DNA of 64,000 nucleotides. Source: a bacterium (GTDB lineage: Bacteria; Krumholzibacteriota; Krumholzibacteriia; LZORAL124-64-63). The stretch covers positions 310,001 to 374,000 of the forward strand of contig JADJYS010000002.1 in the NCBI GenBank assembly GCA_016719645.1, read 5' to 3'. How positions within the stretch are numbered: the stretch's first letter is position 1; the number at the start of each line of letters is the position of its first letter. Positions 26,158-35,341 of the stretch are shown piece after piece. Both the position numbers and the translations under genes were made by a program. Below the pieces are notes generated by a model. That model did not search any database and was not told where the DNA came from. It saw only the letters and a program-made list of their open reading frames with translations.

Positions 26158-26999
26158 TCAGTGCACCGGCTTCACGTCGAAGAGCCAGGTCATCCCGACG
26201 CTGCCGACGAACATGGTCACCTGCTGGCCGTAGGCGACCTCCTCGGTGGCGAACGAGAAGGTGGTCGCGGTGCCGCGCACGTCGAAGCGCAGGTGGTCGC
26301 CGATCGGCAGCAGCAGGCCGCCGAAGAGCTGGAAGTAGAGGGCGGTCTTGTCCTCGAGCGTCGAGAAGCGGTTGATGACGCCGCCGAAGCCGGTGCCGAA
26401 CTGGGGCGTCAGCCCGAGCATGCGGATGGCGCTGGCGTCGTAGACCAGGTTGGCGCCGCCGGTGAAGGAGCGGAAGTCCTCGTCGCGGAAGCCGCCGTCG
26501 ATGCCCTGGCTGTCGTACAGCTCGTCCGTCCAGCGCTGCAGCTCGTCGGCCTCGACGCGGCCCACGGCCTCGCCGTCCTCGTAGCGCAGGAGCGAGAGCT
26601 CCGCCTTGCTCTTGGCGTAGGAGCCGTAGAGGTCCAGGTGGAAGTCGTCGGAGATGTAGAAGCCGAGCCGGACGTTGGCCGCCTGCCCGGGCATGATCTT
26701 CTTGATGGGGGCGTCGAGGCAGTTCGGCCGGCGCTGGATGCCGAGGTCGAGCTCCTGGCCGTTGAACAGCGTCAAGGTGTTGGAGCCGGGCGCGACCTGG
26801 GCCCGCAGGTCGATGGTCGGCAGGTCGAAGTAGGTGGCGCCGGAGTAGTAGCCGCCCCCGAAGGAGATCGCGATCTTCTTGACCGAGCTCGTGGGCTCGG
26901 GCGGCGGACGCGGCGCGGCCCCGGCGCCCTGGGCGGCGGCCGCCACGGGAGCAGCGCGACGAGGAATCCCGACAGCAGCCAGTTCGGAAACGATCTCAT
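26158..26999 (-). CDS. Predicted outer-membrane beta-barrel protein (frameshifted near 26947)
   Basis: A signal peptide (MRSFPNWLLSGFLVALLP) is read from ATG 26999, but the mature barrel is in another frame (from VAAAAQGAGAA on). Adding one base to a ggg run at 26947-26949 joins them into a 280-residue protein. The mature part has a proline-rich linker (PRPPPEPTS) and then alternating strands: KKIAISFGGGYYSGATYFDL, NVRLGFYISDDFHLDLYGSY, ALYFQLFGGLLLPIGDHLRF, ending VGMTWLFDVKPVH. That resembles an OmpW/OmpA-type small barrel, but no named family is clear. It is divergent from the EF-G paralogue with its own promoter. Confidence 0.65.
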
Positions 27000-27175
27000 G
27001 CCACACCTCGACGTTCAGTCAGACGTTCAGGCGGAAGGCACCCGTTCGGGCCGGTCCCGTCCGCGGTCCCCGCAAGGCGTCCCGCACGCGCGCACGACGG
27101 CTCCCGCGCGGCCGTCGCGGCGGGTCAACGGTAATCCCCCCGCCCGGCGGCGGCAAGGTCTTTCGCGCGCCTCTG

Positions 27176-27204
27176 AACATAGGGGAAACTCCCTGTCAGG
27201 ACAA
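27176..27204 (-). promoter_or_regulatory. Promoter of the minus-strand barrel gene
   Basis: On the minus strand TTGTCC (27204-27199), 17-base spacer, TATGTT (27181-27176, four of six). The leader to ATG 26999 is about 170 bases. Its -35 is only 12 bases from the -35 of the divergent EF-G paralogue promoter. Confidence 0.6.
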
Positions 27205-27216
27205 GAGGTGGCGGCA

Positions 27217-27245
27217 TTGACACGCCTGTGAGCGGCGGTTATCAT
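27217..27245 (+). promoter_or_regulatory. Strong promoter of the EF-G paralogue
   Basis: Perfect TTGACA (27217-27222), 17-base spacer, TATCAT (27240-27245, five of six). The roughly 95-base leader contains a small hairpin, cggccc (27290-27295) with gggccg (27303-27308). Confidence 0.78.
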
Positions 27246-27347
27246 TCGCCTTTGCCGCCATCCTGCGCGTCTGCTGGAATTTCCGGTTCCGGCCCGCGAT
27301 CGGGGCCGACGCCGTCTGTTACTCACCGCCTGGACGGGAGGATCACG

Positions 27348-29429
27348 TTGAAGACCTTCGCCACTGACAAGATCCGCAACATCGCCCTCGTCGCACCCCA
27401 CGGCGTGGGCAAGACGAGCCTGGCCGACGCCATGCTCCACGTCACCGGCAAGGTCGGGCGCCGAGGCAGTGTCGACGACAAGTCTTCCGTGTTCGACTAC
27501 ACGGACGAGGAGCTGGACAAGAAGCAGACGATGACCGCCAGCATGGCCTGGACCGAGGTCGGCGGCGTCAAGATCAACATCATCGACACGCCGGGCGTCG
27601 CCGACTTCCGCTGCGACATGTACGGCGCGCTGGAGGTCGTCGAGGGCGTGCTGTTCGGGGTCAAGGCCGACGGCGGCCTCGAGGTCTCCAGCGACGCCCT
27701 CTGGCGCACGCTGCGGGCCCGCTCCACGCCGATGTTCCTGGTCGTGACCCGCATGAACAAGGAGCACGCCGATTTCCGCAAGGCGATGAAGGAGTTCGCC
27801 GACCACCTCGACGGGACGGTCGTCGCCGCCCAGCTGCCCATCGGGGAGGGCGAGGCCTTCCGGGGCGTCGTCGACCTGGTCGCCAACCGGGCCTACGTCT
27901 TCACCGACGGCAAGGCCCAGGCCGTCGAGATCCCCGCCGACCTGGCCGACGAGGCCGCGGCCGCGCGCGAGGAGCTGATGAACGCCGCCGCCGAGACCGA
28001 CGAGGCCCTCATCGAGAAGTTCCTCGAGGCGGGGACCCTGACCGACGAGGAGCTGATCCGGGGCCTGTCCGCCGGCATCGCCTCGGGCGCGGTCTTCCCC
28101 GTCTACGTGACGGCGGCCGACAGCGAGGTGGGCGTGGTCTCCCTGCTCGAGGCCGTCGCGCAGCTGATGCCCAGCCCCGCGGCGCGCACCGAGCTGGCCG
28201 GCGTGCGCCCCGGCACCGACACGGCGCACCGCGTCGCGGTCGGCCCCGGCAAGCCGGCGCTCGTCTACGCCTTCAAGTACCAGCGCGAGGCCCAGGGCGG
28301 CGACCAGACCTGGCTGCGCGTCTGGAGCGGCACCCTGTCCACCGGCGACAACCTGGTCACGCACACCGGCGACGGCGAGCGCATCGGCCAGCTGAGCTTC
28401 GCCGTGGGCAAGGGCCGCGAGAAGGTGGACAGCGTGGCCGCGGGCGACATCGTGCTGGCCGCCAAGCTGAAGAACAGCCGGATCGGCACCACGCTCTGCG
28501 CGCCGGGCGTCGAGATCCAGCTGCCGGCCCCGGCCCTGCCGGCGCCGACCAGCGCCGAGGCCATCACCTCGGCCAACGCCGGCGACGAGGACAAGATGGG
28601 CGTCGGCCTCAACAAGCTCATGGAGGAGGACCCCTCCTTCGAGGTCCGCCACGAGGGCGAGCTGAGCCAGACCCTGATGGTGGGCCAGGGCGAGATGCAC
28701 CTGGCGGTCATCCTGGACCGCCTCAAGAAGCAGTTCGGCGTCGAGGTCCTGCGCAAGCGCCCCAAGGTCGCCTTCAAGGAGACGATCAAGGGCACCGTCG
28801 AGGTCCAGGGCCGCTACAAGAAGCAGACCGGCGGCCGCGGCCAGTTCGGCGACGTGCACCTGCGCCTCGAGCCGCTGCCCCGCGGCGAGAACTTCGAGTT
28901 CGTGGACGGGATCGTCGGCGGCGTGGTGCCGGGCAAGTTCATCCCCGCGGTCGAGAAGGGCGTCCGGGAGACCATGAAGCGCGGCGTCATGGCCGGCTAC
29001 GAGATGGTCGACATGCGCGTCACGCTCTTCTTCGGCTCCTACCACAACGTGGACTCCAGCGAGAACAGCTTCAAGGCGGCGGCCCGCATCGCCCTGCAGA
29101 AGGGCGTGCCCGACGCGAAGCCGGCCCTGCTGGAGCCGGTCATGCAGGTCACGATCCGCGTGCCGGAGTCCTACCTGGGCGACATCATGGGCGACATCTC
29201 GTCCCGCCGCGGCCAGCCGCAGGGCATGGAGGCCGAGGGCCCGATCCAGGTCATCAAGGCCATGGTCCCCCAGGACGAGATGTACCAGTACTCGACCTCG
29301 CTGCGCGCCATGACCCAGGGCACCGGCGAGTTCGCGATGACGTTCAGCCACTACGCCGAGGTGCCGGGCGACGTGGCCCGCCAGCTGATCGACGCGTACC
29401 AGAAGAGCCGCACCGAGGACGCCGACTAG
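27348..29429 (+). CDS. Elongation factor G-like GTPase with altered G4 motif
   Basis: 693 residues. TTG 27348 is chosen because gggagg lies seven bases upstream and the conserved fold starts at once (TFATDKIRNIALVAPHGVGK). It is the EF-G2/FusA-like branch: P-loop APHGVGKTS at 16-24, DTPG at 81-84, then domains II-V with 'MGVGLNKLMEEDPSF', QGEMHLAVILDRLKK, GYEMVDMRVTLFFGSYHNVD and SSRRGQPQGMEAEG. The usual G4 motif NKMD is TRMN here (residues 134-137), so the base-specificity aspartate is asparagine. Paralogues of this branch support translocation or ribosome recycling, but their roles vary and some lack activity. The gene is upstream of yebC and ruvC. Confidence 0.85.
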   Translation: MKTFATDKIRNIALVAPHGVGKTSLADAMLHVTGKVGRRGSVDDKSSVFDYTDEELDKKQTMTASMAWTEVGGVKINIIDTPGVADFRCDMYGALEVVEGVLFGVKADGGLEVSSDALWRTLRARSTPMFLVVTRMNKEHADFRKAMKEFADHLDGTVVAAQLPIGEGEAFRGVVDLVANRAYVFTDGKAQAVEIPADLADEAAAAREELMNAAAETDEALIEKFLEAGTLTDEELIRGLSAGIASGAVFPVYVTAADSEVGVVSLLEAVAQLMPSPAARTELAGVRPGTDTAHRVAVGPGKPALVYAFKYQREAQGGDQTWLRVWSGTLSTGDNLVTHTGDGERIGQLSFAVGKGREKVDSVAAGDIVLAAKLKNSRIGTTLCAPGVEIQLPAPALPAPTSAEAITSANAGDEDKMGVGLNKLMEEDPSFEVRHEGELSQTLMVGQGEMHLAVILDRLKKQFGVEVLRKRPKVAFKETIKGTVEVQGRYKKQTGGRGQFGDVHLRLEPLPRGENFEFVDGIVGGVVPGKFIPAVEKGVRETMKRGVMAGYEMVDMRVTLFFGSYHNVDSSENSFKAAARIALQKGVPDAKPALLEPVMQVTIRVPESYLGDIMGDISSRRGQPQGMEAEGPIQVIKAMVPQDEMYQYSTSLRAMTQGTGEFAMTFSHYAEVPGDVARQLIDAYQKSRTEDAD

Positions 29430-29480
29430 GATTCGCCCACCGGGGAATCGCGGCGCGGCCGCGAGCAAGGAGCGTGTCAG

Positions 29481-30236
29481 ATGTCCGGGCACTCCAAGTG
29501 GAGCACGATCAAGCGCAAGAAGGGCGCCAAGGACGCGGCCCGCAGCAAGATCTGGTCGCGCCTCGCGCGCGAGGTCATCGTCGCCGCCCGCCAGGGCGGG
29601 GGCGACGTCGAGGGGAACGCCCGCCTGCGCAGCGCGGTCCTGGCCGCCAAGGCGCAGAACATGCCGAACATCAACATCGAGCGCGCGATCAAGCGCGGCA
29701 CCGGCGAGATCGAGGGCGCCGTCTACGAGGAGCTGAGCTTCGAGGGCTACGGGCCCGGCGGCGTGGCGGTCCTGGTCGAGACGCAGACCGACAACCGCAA
29801 CCGGACGACCTCCGAGATCCGCCACATCTTCACCCGGTACAACGGCAACCTCGGCACCAACGGCTGCGTGTCCTACCTGTTCGAGCGCAAGGGCTCGATC
29901 AGCCTCGATCCGGAACGCGTCGACCTCGACACCGTCATGGAGGCGGCCATCGAGGCCGGCGCCGAGGACGTGTCGGCCGGCGACGGCAGCCTCGAGGTCA
30001 CGACCGCGTTCGCCGACTACAACCAGGTCCTGCTGGCGCTCCAGGAGAAGGGCCTGCCGGTGACCGAGTCGGAGATCGTCCAGGAGGCGACCACCACCGT
30101 GCGCGTCACCGGCAAGGACGCCGAGACGCTCATGAAGCTGATCGAGGCGATGGACGACCTCGACGACGTGTCGCGGGTCTCGTCCAACTTCGCCATCGAC
30201 GACGACGAGATGGCCTCCATCATGGAGAACCTCTAG
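29481..30236 (+). CDS. yebC: YebC/PmpR/TACO1-family translation or regulatory factor
   Basis: 251 residues, ATG with caaggag upstream. The opening MSGHSKWSTIKRKKGAKDAA is diagnostic, followed by AAKAQNMPNINIERAIKRG and the two alpha/beta domains. The family was first described as transcriptional regulators; recent work ties YebC to translation through polyproline stretches. It usually precedes ruvC, as here (68-base gap). Confidence 0.95.
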   Translation: MSGHSKWSTIKRKKGAKDAARSKIWSRLAREVIVAARQGGGDVEGNARLRSAVLAAKAQNMPNINIERAIKRGTGEIEGAVYEELSFEGYGPGGVAVLVETQTDNRNRTTSEIRHIFTRYNGNLGTNGCVSYLFERKGSISLDPERVDLDTVMEAAIEAGAEDVSAGDGSLEVTTAFADYNQVLLALQEKGLPVTESEIVQEATTTVRVTGKDAETLMKLIEAMDDLDDVSRVSSNFAIDDDEMASIMENL

Positions 30237-30304
30237 CAGGTGCCGGTTCCGCGGACGGGGGGCGGCCGCGGCGCCGCCCCCTTCGCGCGTCCGGCGGAGG
30301 CGCC

Positions 30305-30814
30305 GTGATCATCCTGGGCATCGACCCCGGCAGCAACGTCACGGGCTACGGCCTGATCGCGCAGGAGGGCGGGCGCCTGCGCCTGCTGGACGCCGGCGCC
30401 ATCCGCGCCGGCCGCGGCGACGCCCTGCCGGCGCGCCTGCGCCTGATCCACGACGCGCTGACCGAGCTGCTCGCGCAGGGGAACCCGGGCGAGATGGCCG
30501 TCGAGAGCGTCTTCGCCGCCCGCAACGCCCACAGCGCCCTGGTCCTGGGGCACGCCCGCGGGGTCGCCCTGCTCGCCGCGTCGCTGCGGGACATTCCCGT
30601 TGTCGAATACGCCCCCCGCGAGGTAAAACTCGCCCTGACCGGCCACGGCGCCGCCGGCAAGGAGCAGGTGCGCTTCATGGTGCAGCGCCTGCTGGCCCTG
30701 CCGCGGCCCCCCGCCTCGCTGGACGCGAGCGACGCCCTGGCGATCGCCATCTGCCACGCCCAGCGGCGCACGGCGCCGCGGGAAGCGCTGCCGCGGCGCG
30801 GAGGAGCCCGATGA
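30305..30814 (+). CDS. ruvC: Crossover junction endodeoxyribonuclease RuvC
   Basis: 169 residues from GTG 30305 with ggcggag before it. It cuts Holliday junctions as a dimer. The four acidic metal ligands can be placed: Asp-7 in ILGIDPG, Glu in AVESVF near 67, and two aspartates in LDASDALAIAICH near 140-143. Length matches the family. It overlaps ruvA by four bases and ruvB follows, giving the full resolvasome in order C-A-B. Confidence 0.95.
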   Translation: MIILGIDPGSNVTGYGLIAQEGGRLRLLDAGAIRAGRGDALPARLRLIHDALTELLAQGNPGEMAVESVFAARNAHSALVLGHARGVALLAASLRDIPVVEYAPREVKLALTGHGAAGKEQVRFMVQRLLALPRPPASLDASDALAIAICHAQRRTAPREALPRRGGAR

Positions 30815-31422
30815 TCGCCACCCTCGAAGGAACGCTCGTGCGCCGCGGCCCCGACTGCCTGGTCGAGGTCGGGGGGCTGGGCCTCGCGGTCACCGTGCCG
30901 GCCGGCTGCGCCGCCGCGCTGCCGGCGGCCGGCGAGCGGGTCCGCCTGTGGACGCACCTCGCGGTGCGCGAGGACGCCTGGACGCTGTACGGCTTCCTGG
31001 ACCAGGACGAGCTCGCGCTGTTCCGGCTGCTGATCTCGGTCACCGGCGTCGGGCCCAAGCTGGCCCTGGGCATCCTGTCCGGCGCGCCGGCGACGACCAT
31101 CGCCCACGCCCTGCACGCCGGCGACGAGAAGACGCTGGCGACGCTGCCGGGCATCGGGCGCAAGAGCGCGGCGCGCCTGGTGGTCGAGCTGGGGTCGCGC
31201 GTGCCGCCGGCGCTGCTGGCGGCGGGCGCCCCGGCGCCGTCCGCGTCGGCGGACGCCGACGCCGTCCACCCGAACGAGCCGGTGGCCCGCGACCTGCTCG
31301 GCGCCATGGGGCTGCCGGCCGCGCGCGCCGGCCAGCTGCTGCGCGAGGCCCTGCGCGAGGACGCGGACCTGGGCGGCGACCCGGTCGCCTGGGTGCGGGC
31401 CGCGCTGCGCCACCTGGGCTGA
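30811..31422 (+). CDS. ruvA: Holliday junction branch migration protein RuvA
   Basis: 203 residues, ATG overlapping the ruvC stop (ATGA). Domain I is an OB fold from MIATLEGTLVRRG. Two helix-hairpin-helix motifs follow: LISVTGVGPKLALGIL near 70-86 and LATLPGIGRKSAARLVVEL near 109. An alanine-rich linker leads to the C-terminal domain III that contacts RuvB (ARDLLGAMGLPAARAGQLL). Confidence 0.94.
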   Translation: MIATLEGTLVRRGPDCLVEVGGLGLAVTVPAGCAAALPAAGERVRLWTHLAVREDAWTLYGFLDQDELALFRLLISVTGVGPKLALGILSGAPATTIAHALHAGDEKTLATLPGIGRKSAARLVVELGSRVPPALLAAGAPAPSASADADAVHPNEPVARDLLGAMGLPAARAGQLLREALREDADLGGDPVAWVRAALRHLG

Positions 31423-31457
31423 CGCCGAACCACCCGCACACCGCAAGGAAGGCCGAC

Positions 31458-32510
31458 GTGACCGATTCCCGCTGGACCGATCCCAACCTGCGCCCCCGCG
31501 AGGACGCCGCCGAGCCCGGCCTGCGGCCCCGCCGCCTCGACGAGTTCGTCGGGCAGGCCGCGGTCAAGGAGAACCTGCGGGTCTTCATCGCCGCGGCGCG
31601 CGCGCGCGGCGAGGTGCTCGACCACGTCCTGCTGTACGGACCGCCGGGCCTGGGCAAGACCACCCTGGCGGGCATCATCGCCGCCGAGATGGAGCTGGAG
31701 CTGCGCCAGAGCAGCGGCCCCGCCTTCCAGAACAGCGCCGAGCTGGTCGGCCTGCTGACGCAGCACGAGGGCCCCTCGGCGGTCTTCATCGACGAGATCC
31801 ACCGCCTCAACCGCACGGTCGAGGAGTACCTGTACCCGGCCATGGAGGACCGGCGCATCGAGATCGTCGTGGACAAGGGCCCCCACGCGCGCCACTTCCA
31901 GCTGGACCTCGCGCCCTTCACGCTGCTGGGCGCGACCACGCGCGCCGGCATGATCACCGCCGCGCTGCGCTCGCGCTTCGGCATCGTCTGCCACCTGGAC
32001 TTCTACCCGCCCGAGGAGCTGCAGATCATCCTGGGCCGCTCGGCGGGCATCCTGGGCATCGGCCTGGACCCCGACGGCGCGCTGGAGCTGGCGCGGCGCT
32101 CGCGCGGCACGCCGCGCGCGGCCAACCGCCTGCTGCGCCGCGTGCGCGACTACGCCCAGATCGCGGGCCGCAAGGTGATCGACCGCGAGACCGCCGACGA
32201 CGGGCTGACGCGCCTTGGCGTCGACCGGCTCGGCCTGGAACCGCTGGACCGGCGCTACCTGCGCCTGATCGTCGAGCATTTCGGCGGCGGGCCCGTCGGC
32301 CTGCAGAACCTGTCGGTGTCGCTGGGCGAGGAGCTGGACACGCTCGAGGACGTCGTGGAGCCCTTCCTGATCCAGACCGGACTGCTCAAGCGCACGCCGC
32401 GCGGGCGCGAGACGACCGAGCGGGCCTGCGCCCACCTGGGGCTCGCCCCGCCCCGCCGCGGCCAGGATGACCGTTCAGGACATCCAGGGCGCCCAGGACA
32501 TCCAGCGTGA
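31458..32510 (+). CDS. ruvB: Holliday junction branch migration ATPase RuvB
   Basis: 350 residues, GTG with aaggaagg upstream. An AAA+ motor: LRPRRLDEFVGQ opener, Walker A GPPGLGKTT near 62, Walker B FIDEIHRL near 110, GATTRAG sensor 1 near 157, arginine finger in LRSRFGI, then a winged-helix domain with GPVGLQNLSVSLGEE and TPRGR. The last 17 residues (RGQDDRSGHPGRPGHPA) are an unusual tail. The stop overlaps the queA GTG. Confidence 0.96.
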   Translation: MTDSRWTDPNLRPREDAAEPGLRPRRLDEFVGQAAVKENLRVFIAAARARGEVLDHVLLYGPPGLGKTTLAGIIAAEMELELRQSSGPAFQNSAELVGLLTQHEGPSAVFIDEIHRLNRTVEEYLYPAMEDRRIEIVVDKGPHARHFQLDLAPFTLLGATTRAGMITAALRSRFGIVCHLDFYPPEELQIILGRSAGILGIGLDPDGALELARRSRGTPRAANRLLRRVRDYAQIAGRKVIDRETADDGLTRLGVDRLGLEPLDRRYLRLIVEHFGGGPVGLQNLSVSLGEELDTLEDVVEPFLIQTGLLKRTPRGRETTERACAHLGLAPPRRGQDDRSGHPGRPGHPA

Positions 32511-33717
32511 CCTCCTCTGAGCCGCCGGCGGCGGCGCCCCCCTTCCACTACGATCTGCCGCCGCAACTCGTCGCCCAGGCGCCGGCCCCCGAGCGCACCG
32601 GCTCGCGCCTGCTGCTGGTCGGGCGCGACGGCGGCGTGCGGGGTGCGGGGACCTTCGCGGACCTGCCCTCGCTGCTGCGCGCGGGGGACCTGCTGGTGGT
32701 CAACGACTCGCGGGTCCTGCCGGCGCGCCTGCGGCTGCGCCGCGCCAGCGGCGGCCGCGTCGAGCTGCTGCTGGAACGGCCGCTGGGCGACGGGCGCTGG
32801 CTGGCCCTGGCGCAGCCGACCCGGCGCCTGAAGGACGGCGAACGTCTGTACCCCGAGGGGAGCGGCGCCGAGGGCGACGCCGACGGAGAGGTCGAGATCC
32901 TGGGCCGGGAGCTGGGCGGCGCGCTCGTCGTGCGCGGTTGCGGCGGCGACCTGGCCGACCTCGCGCAGCGGCGGGGGGAGACGCCCCTGCCGCCCTACAT
33001 CCGGCGCGGGCCCGGGACCGCGCCCGAGCTGGCGGCGCTCGACCGCGAGCGCTACCAGACGGTGTACGCGCACGAGCGGGGCTCGGTCGCGGCCCCGACC
33101 GCCGGCCTGCACTTCGACACGGAGCTGACGGCGCGGTTGCGGGAGGCCGGCGTCGGCTGGGCGGCGGTCACGCTGCACGTCGGTTCCGGCACGTTCCGGG
33201 CGCCGGACGCCGCCGACGTGGCGCGGCGGCGCCTGCACGCCGAGCGCTTCACGCTGCCGGCCGCGACCGACGCCGCCGTGCGGCGCTGCCGCCGCGGCGG
33301 CGGGCGCGTGATCGCGGTCGGCACCACCTCGCTGCGGGTGCTCGAGACGGTCCGTCGCCTGGAACTGGACCGCGACGGGCCGGACCAGCGCTGGGGCCCG
33401 GGGACGCCGGACGCGCCGGCGGAGTTCGCGGGCGAGGCCGTGCGCGAGCCAGCGACGGCGCGGCCTGGCGCGTGTCGGGCCTGACGCGCCTGTTCGTGGC
33501 CCCGCCGGACCCGGTGCCGGCGGCCGACGGCCTGATCACCAACTTCCACCTGCCCGGCTCGTCGCTGCTGATGCTGCTGGCGGCCTTCCTGGGCGGGACG
33601 GACCGCTGGCGGCCGGCCTACGCGCGGGCGGTGGGCGACGGCTGGCGCTTCTACAGCTACGGCGACGCGATGCTCGTCCTGCCGGACGCGGTCGCCGAGA
33701 CGGAGGACGCACGATGA
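32507..33717 (+). CDS. queA: tRNA preQ1(34) S-adenosylmethionine ribosyltransferase-isomerase (frameshifted near 33440-33455)
   Basis: It makes epoxyqueuosine from preQ1 at tRNA position 34, right after the step done by the next gene, tgt. N-terminal motifs are clear: FHYDLPPQLVAQAPAPER, LLVVNDSRVLPARL, PLPPYIRR, ERYQTVYA, GSVAAPTAGLHFD and VGTTSLRVLE. In this frame the protein stops at 33484 after a nonsense tail, while the C-terminal part (LTRLFVAPPDPVPAADGLIT then NFHLPGSSLLMLLAAFLGG) is in the preceding frame up to 33717. One extra base near gcgcgagccagc restores 403 residues. QueA and Tgt are usually kept or lost together and tgt is intact, so an assembly error is likely. Confidence 0.85.
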
Positions 33718-34910
33718 ACCGCGACGCCCCCGCCGACCTCGACCGCCCCTTCGGCTTCGCGGTGACGGCCCGCGACGGCGCGGCGCGCCGCGGCCTGCTG
33801 CGCACGCCCCACGCCGAGGTCGAGACGCCGGTGTTCATGCCCGTCGGCACGCACGGCTCGATCAAGGCCATGACCTTCGAACAGGTGGCCGCGTCGGGGT
33901 CCCGCCTGATCCTCGGCAACACCTACCACCTGTACCTGCGCCCCGGCCACCGGCTGATCGAGGACCTCGGCGGGCTGCACCGCTTCGAGGGCTGGGACGG
34001 GGCGATGCTCACCGACAGCGCCGGTTTCCAGGTCTTCTCGCTGTCCGCGCTGAACAAGGTCGACGAGGACGGCGTGGCCTTCCGCTCCCACCTGGACGGC
34101 AGCAGCCACCGCTTCACGCCCGAGCTGTCGATGGAGATCCAGCTGGCGCTGGGCGCGGACATCGTCATGGCCTTCGACCACTGCCTGCCCCACGGCGCCG
34201 ACGCGGCCGCCGTCGCGGCCGCCGTGGACCGCACCGACCGCTGGCTGCGCCGCTGCCGCGACGCCTTCGGCCCCGGCGGGCGCCGTCGCAAGGACGGTTA
34301 CGAGCGCGTGCTGTTCGGCATCGTGCAGGGCGGCTTCGACCCGCAGCAGCGGCGGCGCTCCGCCGAGCTGGTCGCCGAGCTCGACCTGCCCGGCACGGCC
34401 ATCGGCGGCGTGTCGGTCGGCGAGCCCGTGCCCCTGATGCGGGAGATGACCGCGACGACGGCGGCGCTGCTGCCGCCGGACCGGCCGCGCTACCTGATGG
34501 GGGTGGGCTTCCCCGACGACATCGTCCACGGCGTGCTCGCCGGCGTGGACATGTTCGACTGCGTGCTGCCGACGCGCATGGGCCGCACCGGCACCGTGCT
34601 GACGCACGACGGCCGGCTGGTGGTCAAGAACGGCGCCTACGCCCGCGACGAGCGGCCCCTGGACGCCGACTGCGGCTGCCCGGTCTGCGCGCGCCACAGC
34701 CGCGCCTACGTGCGGCACCTGCTGTCCAGCGGCGAGATCCTCGGCCTGACGCTGGCCACCACCCACAACGTCTGGTTCTACCAGGACCTGATGCGCGGCC
34801 TGCGCGAGGCCATCGCCGCGGGCCGCCTGCAGGCCCACGCGGCGGCCTTCCTCGCGCGCTGGGACGAGGGCGAGCGCCGGCGGCTCGCCGGCGACGCCGA
34901 CCGGCCCTGA
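33714..34910 (+). CDS. tgt: tRNA-guanine transglycosylase
   Basis: 398 residues, ATG overlapping the queA stop (ATGA). It swaps guanine-34 for preQ1 in tRNAs with GUN anticodons. TIM-barrel motifs: TPVFMPVGTHGSIKAMT, NTYHLYLRPG, the acidic residue of TDSAGFQVFSL near 101, GGVSVGEP, and the nucleophile in FDCVLPTRMGRTG near 282. The zinc site CGCPVC (about 320-325) with a downstream histidine (RHLLSSGE) is intact. It is the normal bacterial form. Confidence 0.96.
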   Translation: MNRDAPADLDRPFGFAVTARDGAARRGLLRTPHAEVETPVFMPVGTHGSIKAMTFEQVAASGSRLILGNTYHLYLRPGHRLIEDLGGLHRFEGWDGAMLTDSAGFQVFSLSALNKVDEDGVAFRSHLDGSSHRFTPELSMEIQLALGADIVMAFDHCLPHGADAAAVAAAVDRTDRWLRRCRDAFGPGGRRRKDGYERVLFGIVQGGFDPQQRRRSAELVAELDLPGTAIGGVSVGEPVPLMREMTATTAALLPPDRPRYLMGVGFPDDIVHGVLAGVDMFDCVLPTRMGRTGTVLTHDGRLVVKNGAYARDERPLDADCGCPVCARHSRAYVRHLLSSGEILGLTLATTHNVWFYQDLMRGLREAIAAGRLQAHAAAFLARWDEGERRRLAGDADRP

Positions 34911-34945
34911 ACGGGCCTGGCCAAGCCAACCCAGCGACTCCGGGT

Positions 34946-34974
34946 TTGCCCGCGGCCCCCGACTGTGCCATCTT
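34946..34974 (+). promoter_or_regulatory. Possible promoter before yajC
   Basis: TTGCCC (34946-34951), 17-base spacer, CATCTT (34969-34974). A weaker match than the others, 39 bases before the yajC ATG. Confidence 0.4.
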
Positions 34975-35012
34975 GGTCCCGTCTCGCGAACGAACGTCGA
35001 CAAGGAGCAGTC

Positions 35013-35339
35013 ATGTCGCTAGCGAACTTCCTCGCCATGAGCCCCGCGCCCCAGCAGGGGCAGGCCGCGCCCGGCCAGGGCGCCATCCTCATGAATTTCG
35101 TCTTCATCGGCATGATGGTGCTGGTGTTCTACCTGCTGATCTGGCGCCCGAACGCCCAGCGGCAGAAGAAGCACCGCCTGATGCTCGAGAGCCTCAAGAA
35201 GGGCGACCAGATCGTCACCACCGGCGGCCTGTTCGCGACCGTGCAGAGCGTCAAGGACGACCGTCTGGTCTGCACCATCGGCGACGGCGTCAAGGTGGAG
35301 ATCGCCCGCAGCGCGGTCGCCACGGTCCTGCCGTCCTGA
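35013..35339 (+). CDS. yajC: Preprotein translocase subunit YajC
   Basis: 108 residues, ATG after caaggag. One membrane helix at about 29-48 (MNFVFIGMMVLVFYLLIWRP) followed by the conserved RPNAQRQKKHRLMLESLKKG and GDQIVTTGGLFATV core. It associates with SecDF; it sits next to tgt, the common order, but secD and secF are not in the window. Confidence 0.93.
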   Translation: MSLANFLAMSPAPQQGQAAPGQGAILMNFVFIGMMVLVFYLLIWRPNAQRQKKHRLMLESLKKGDQIVTTGGLFATVQSVKDDRLVCTIGDGVKVEIARSAVATVLPS

Positions 35340-35341
35340 TC

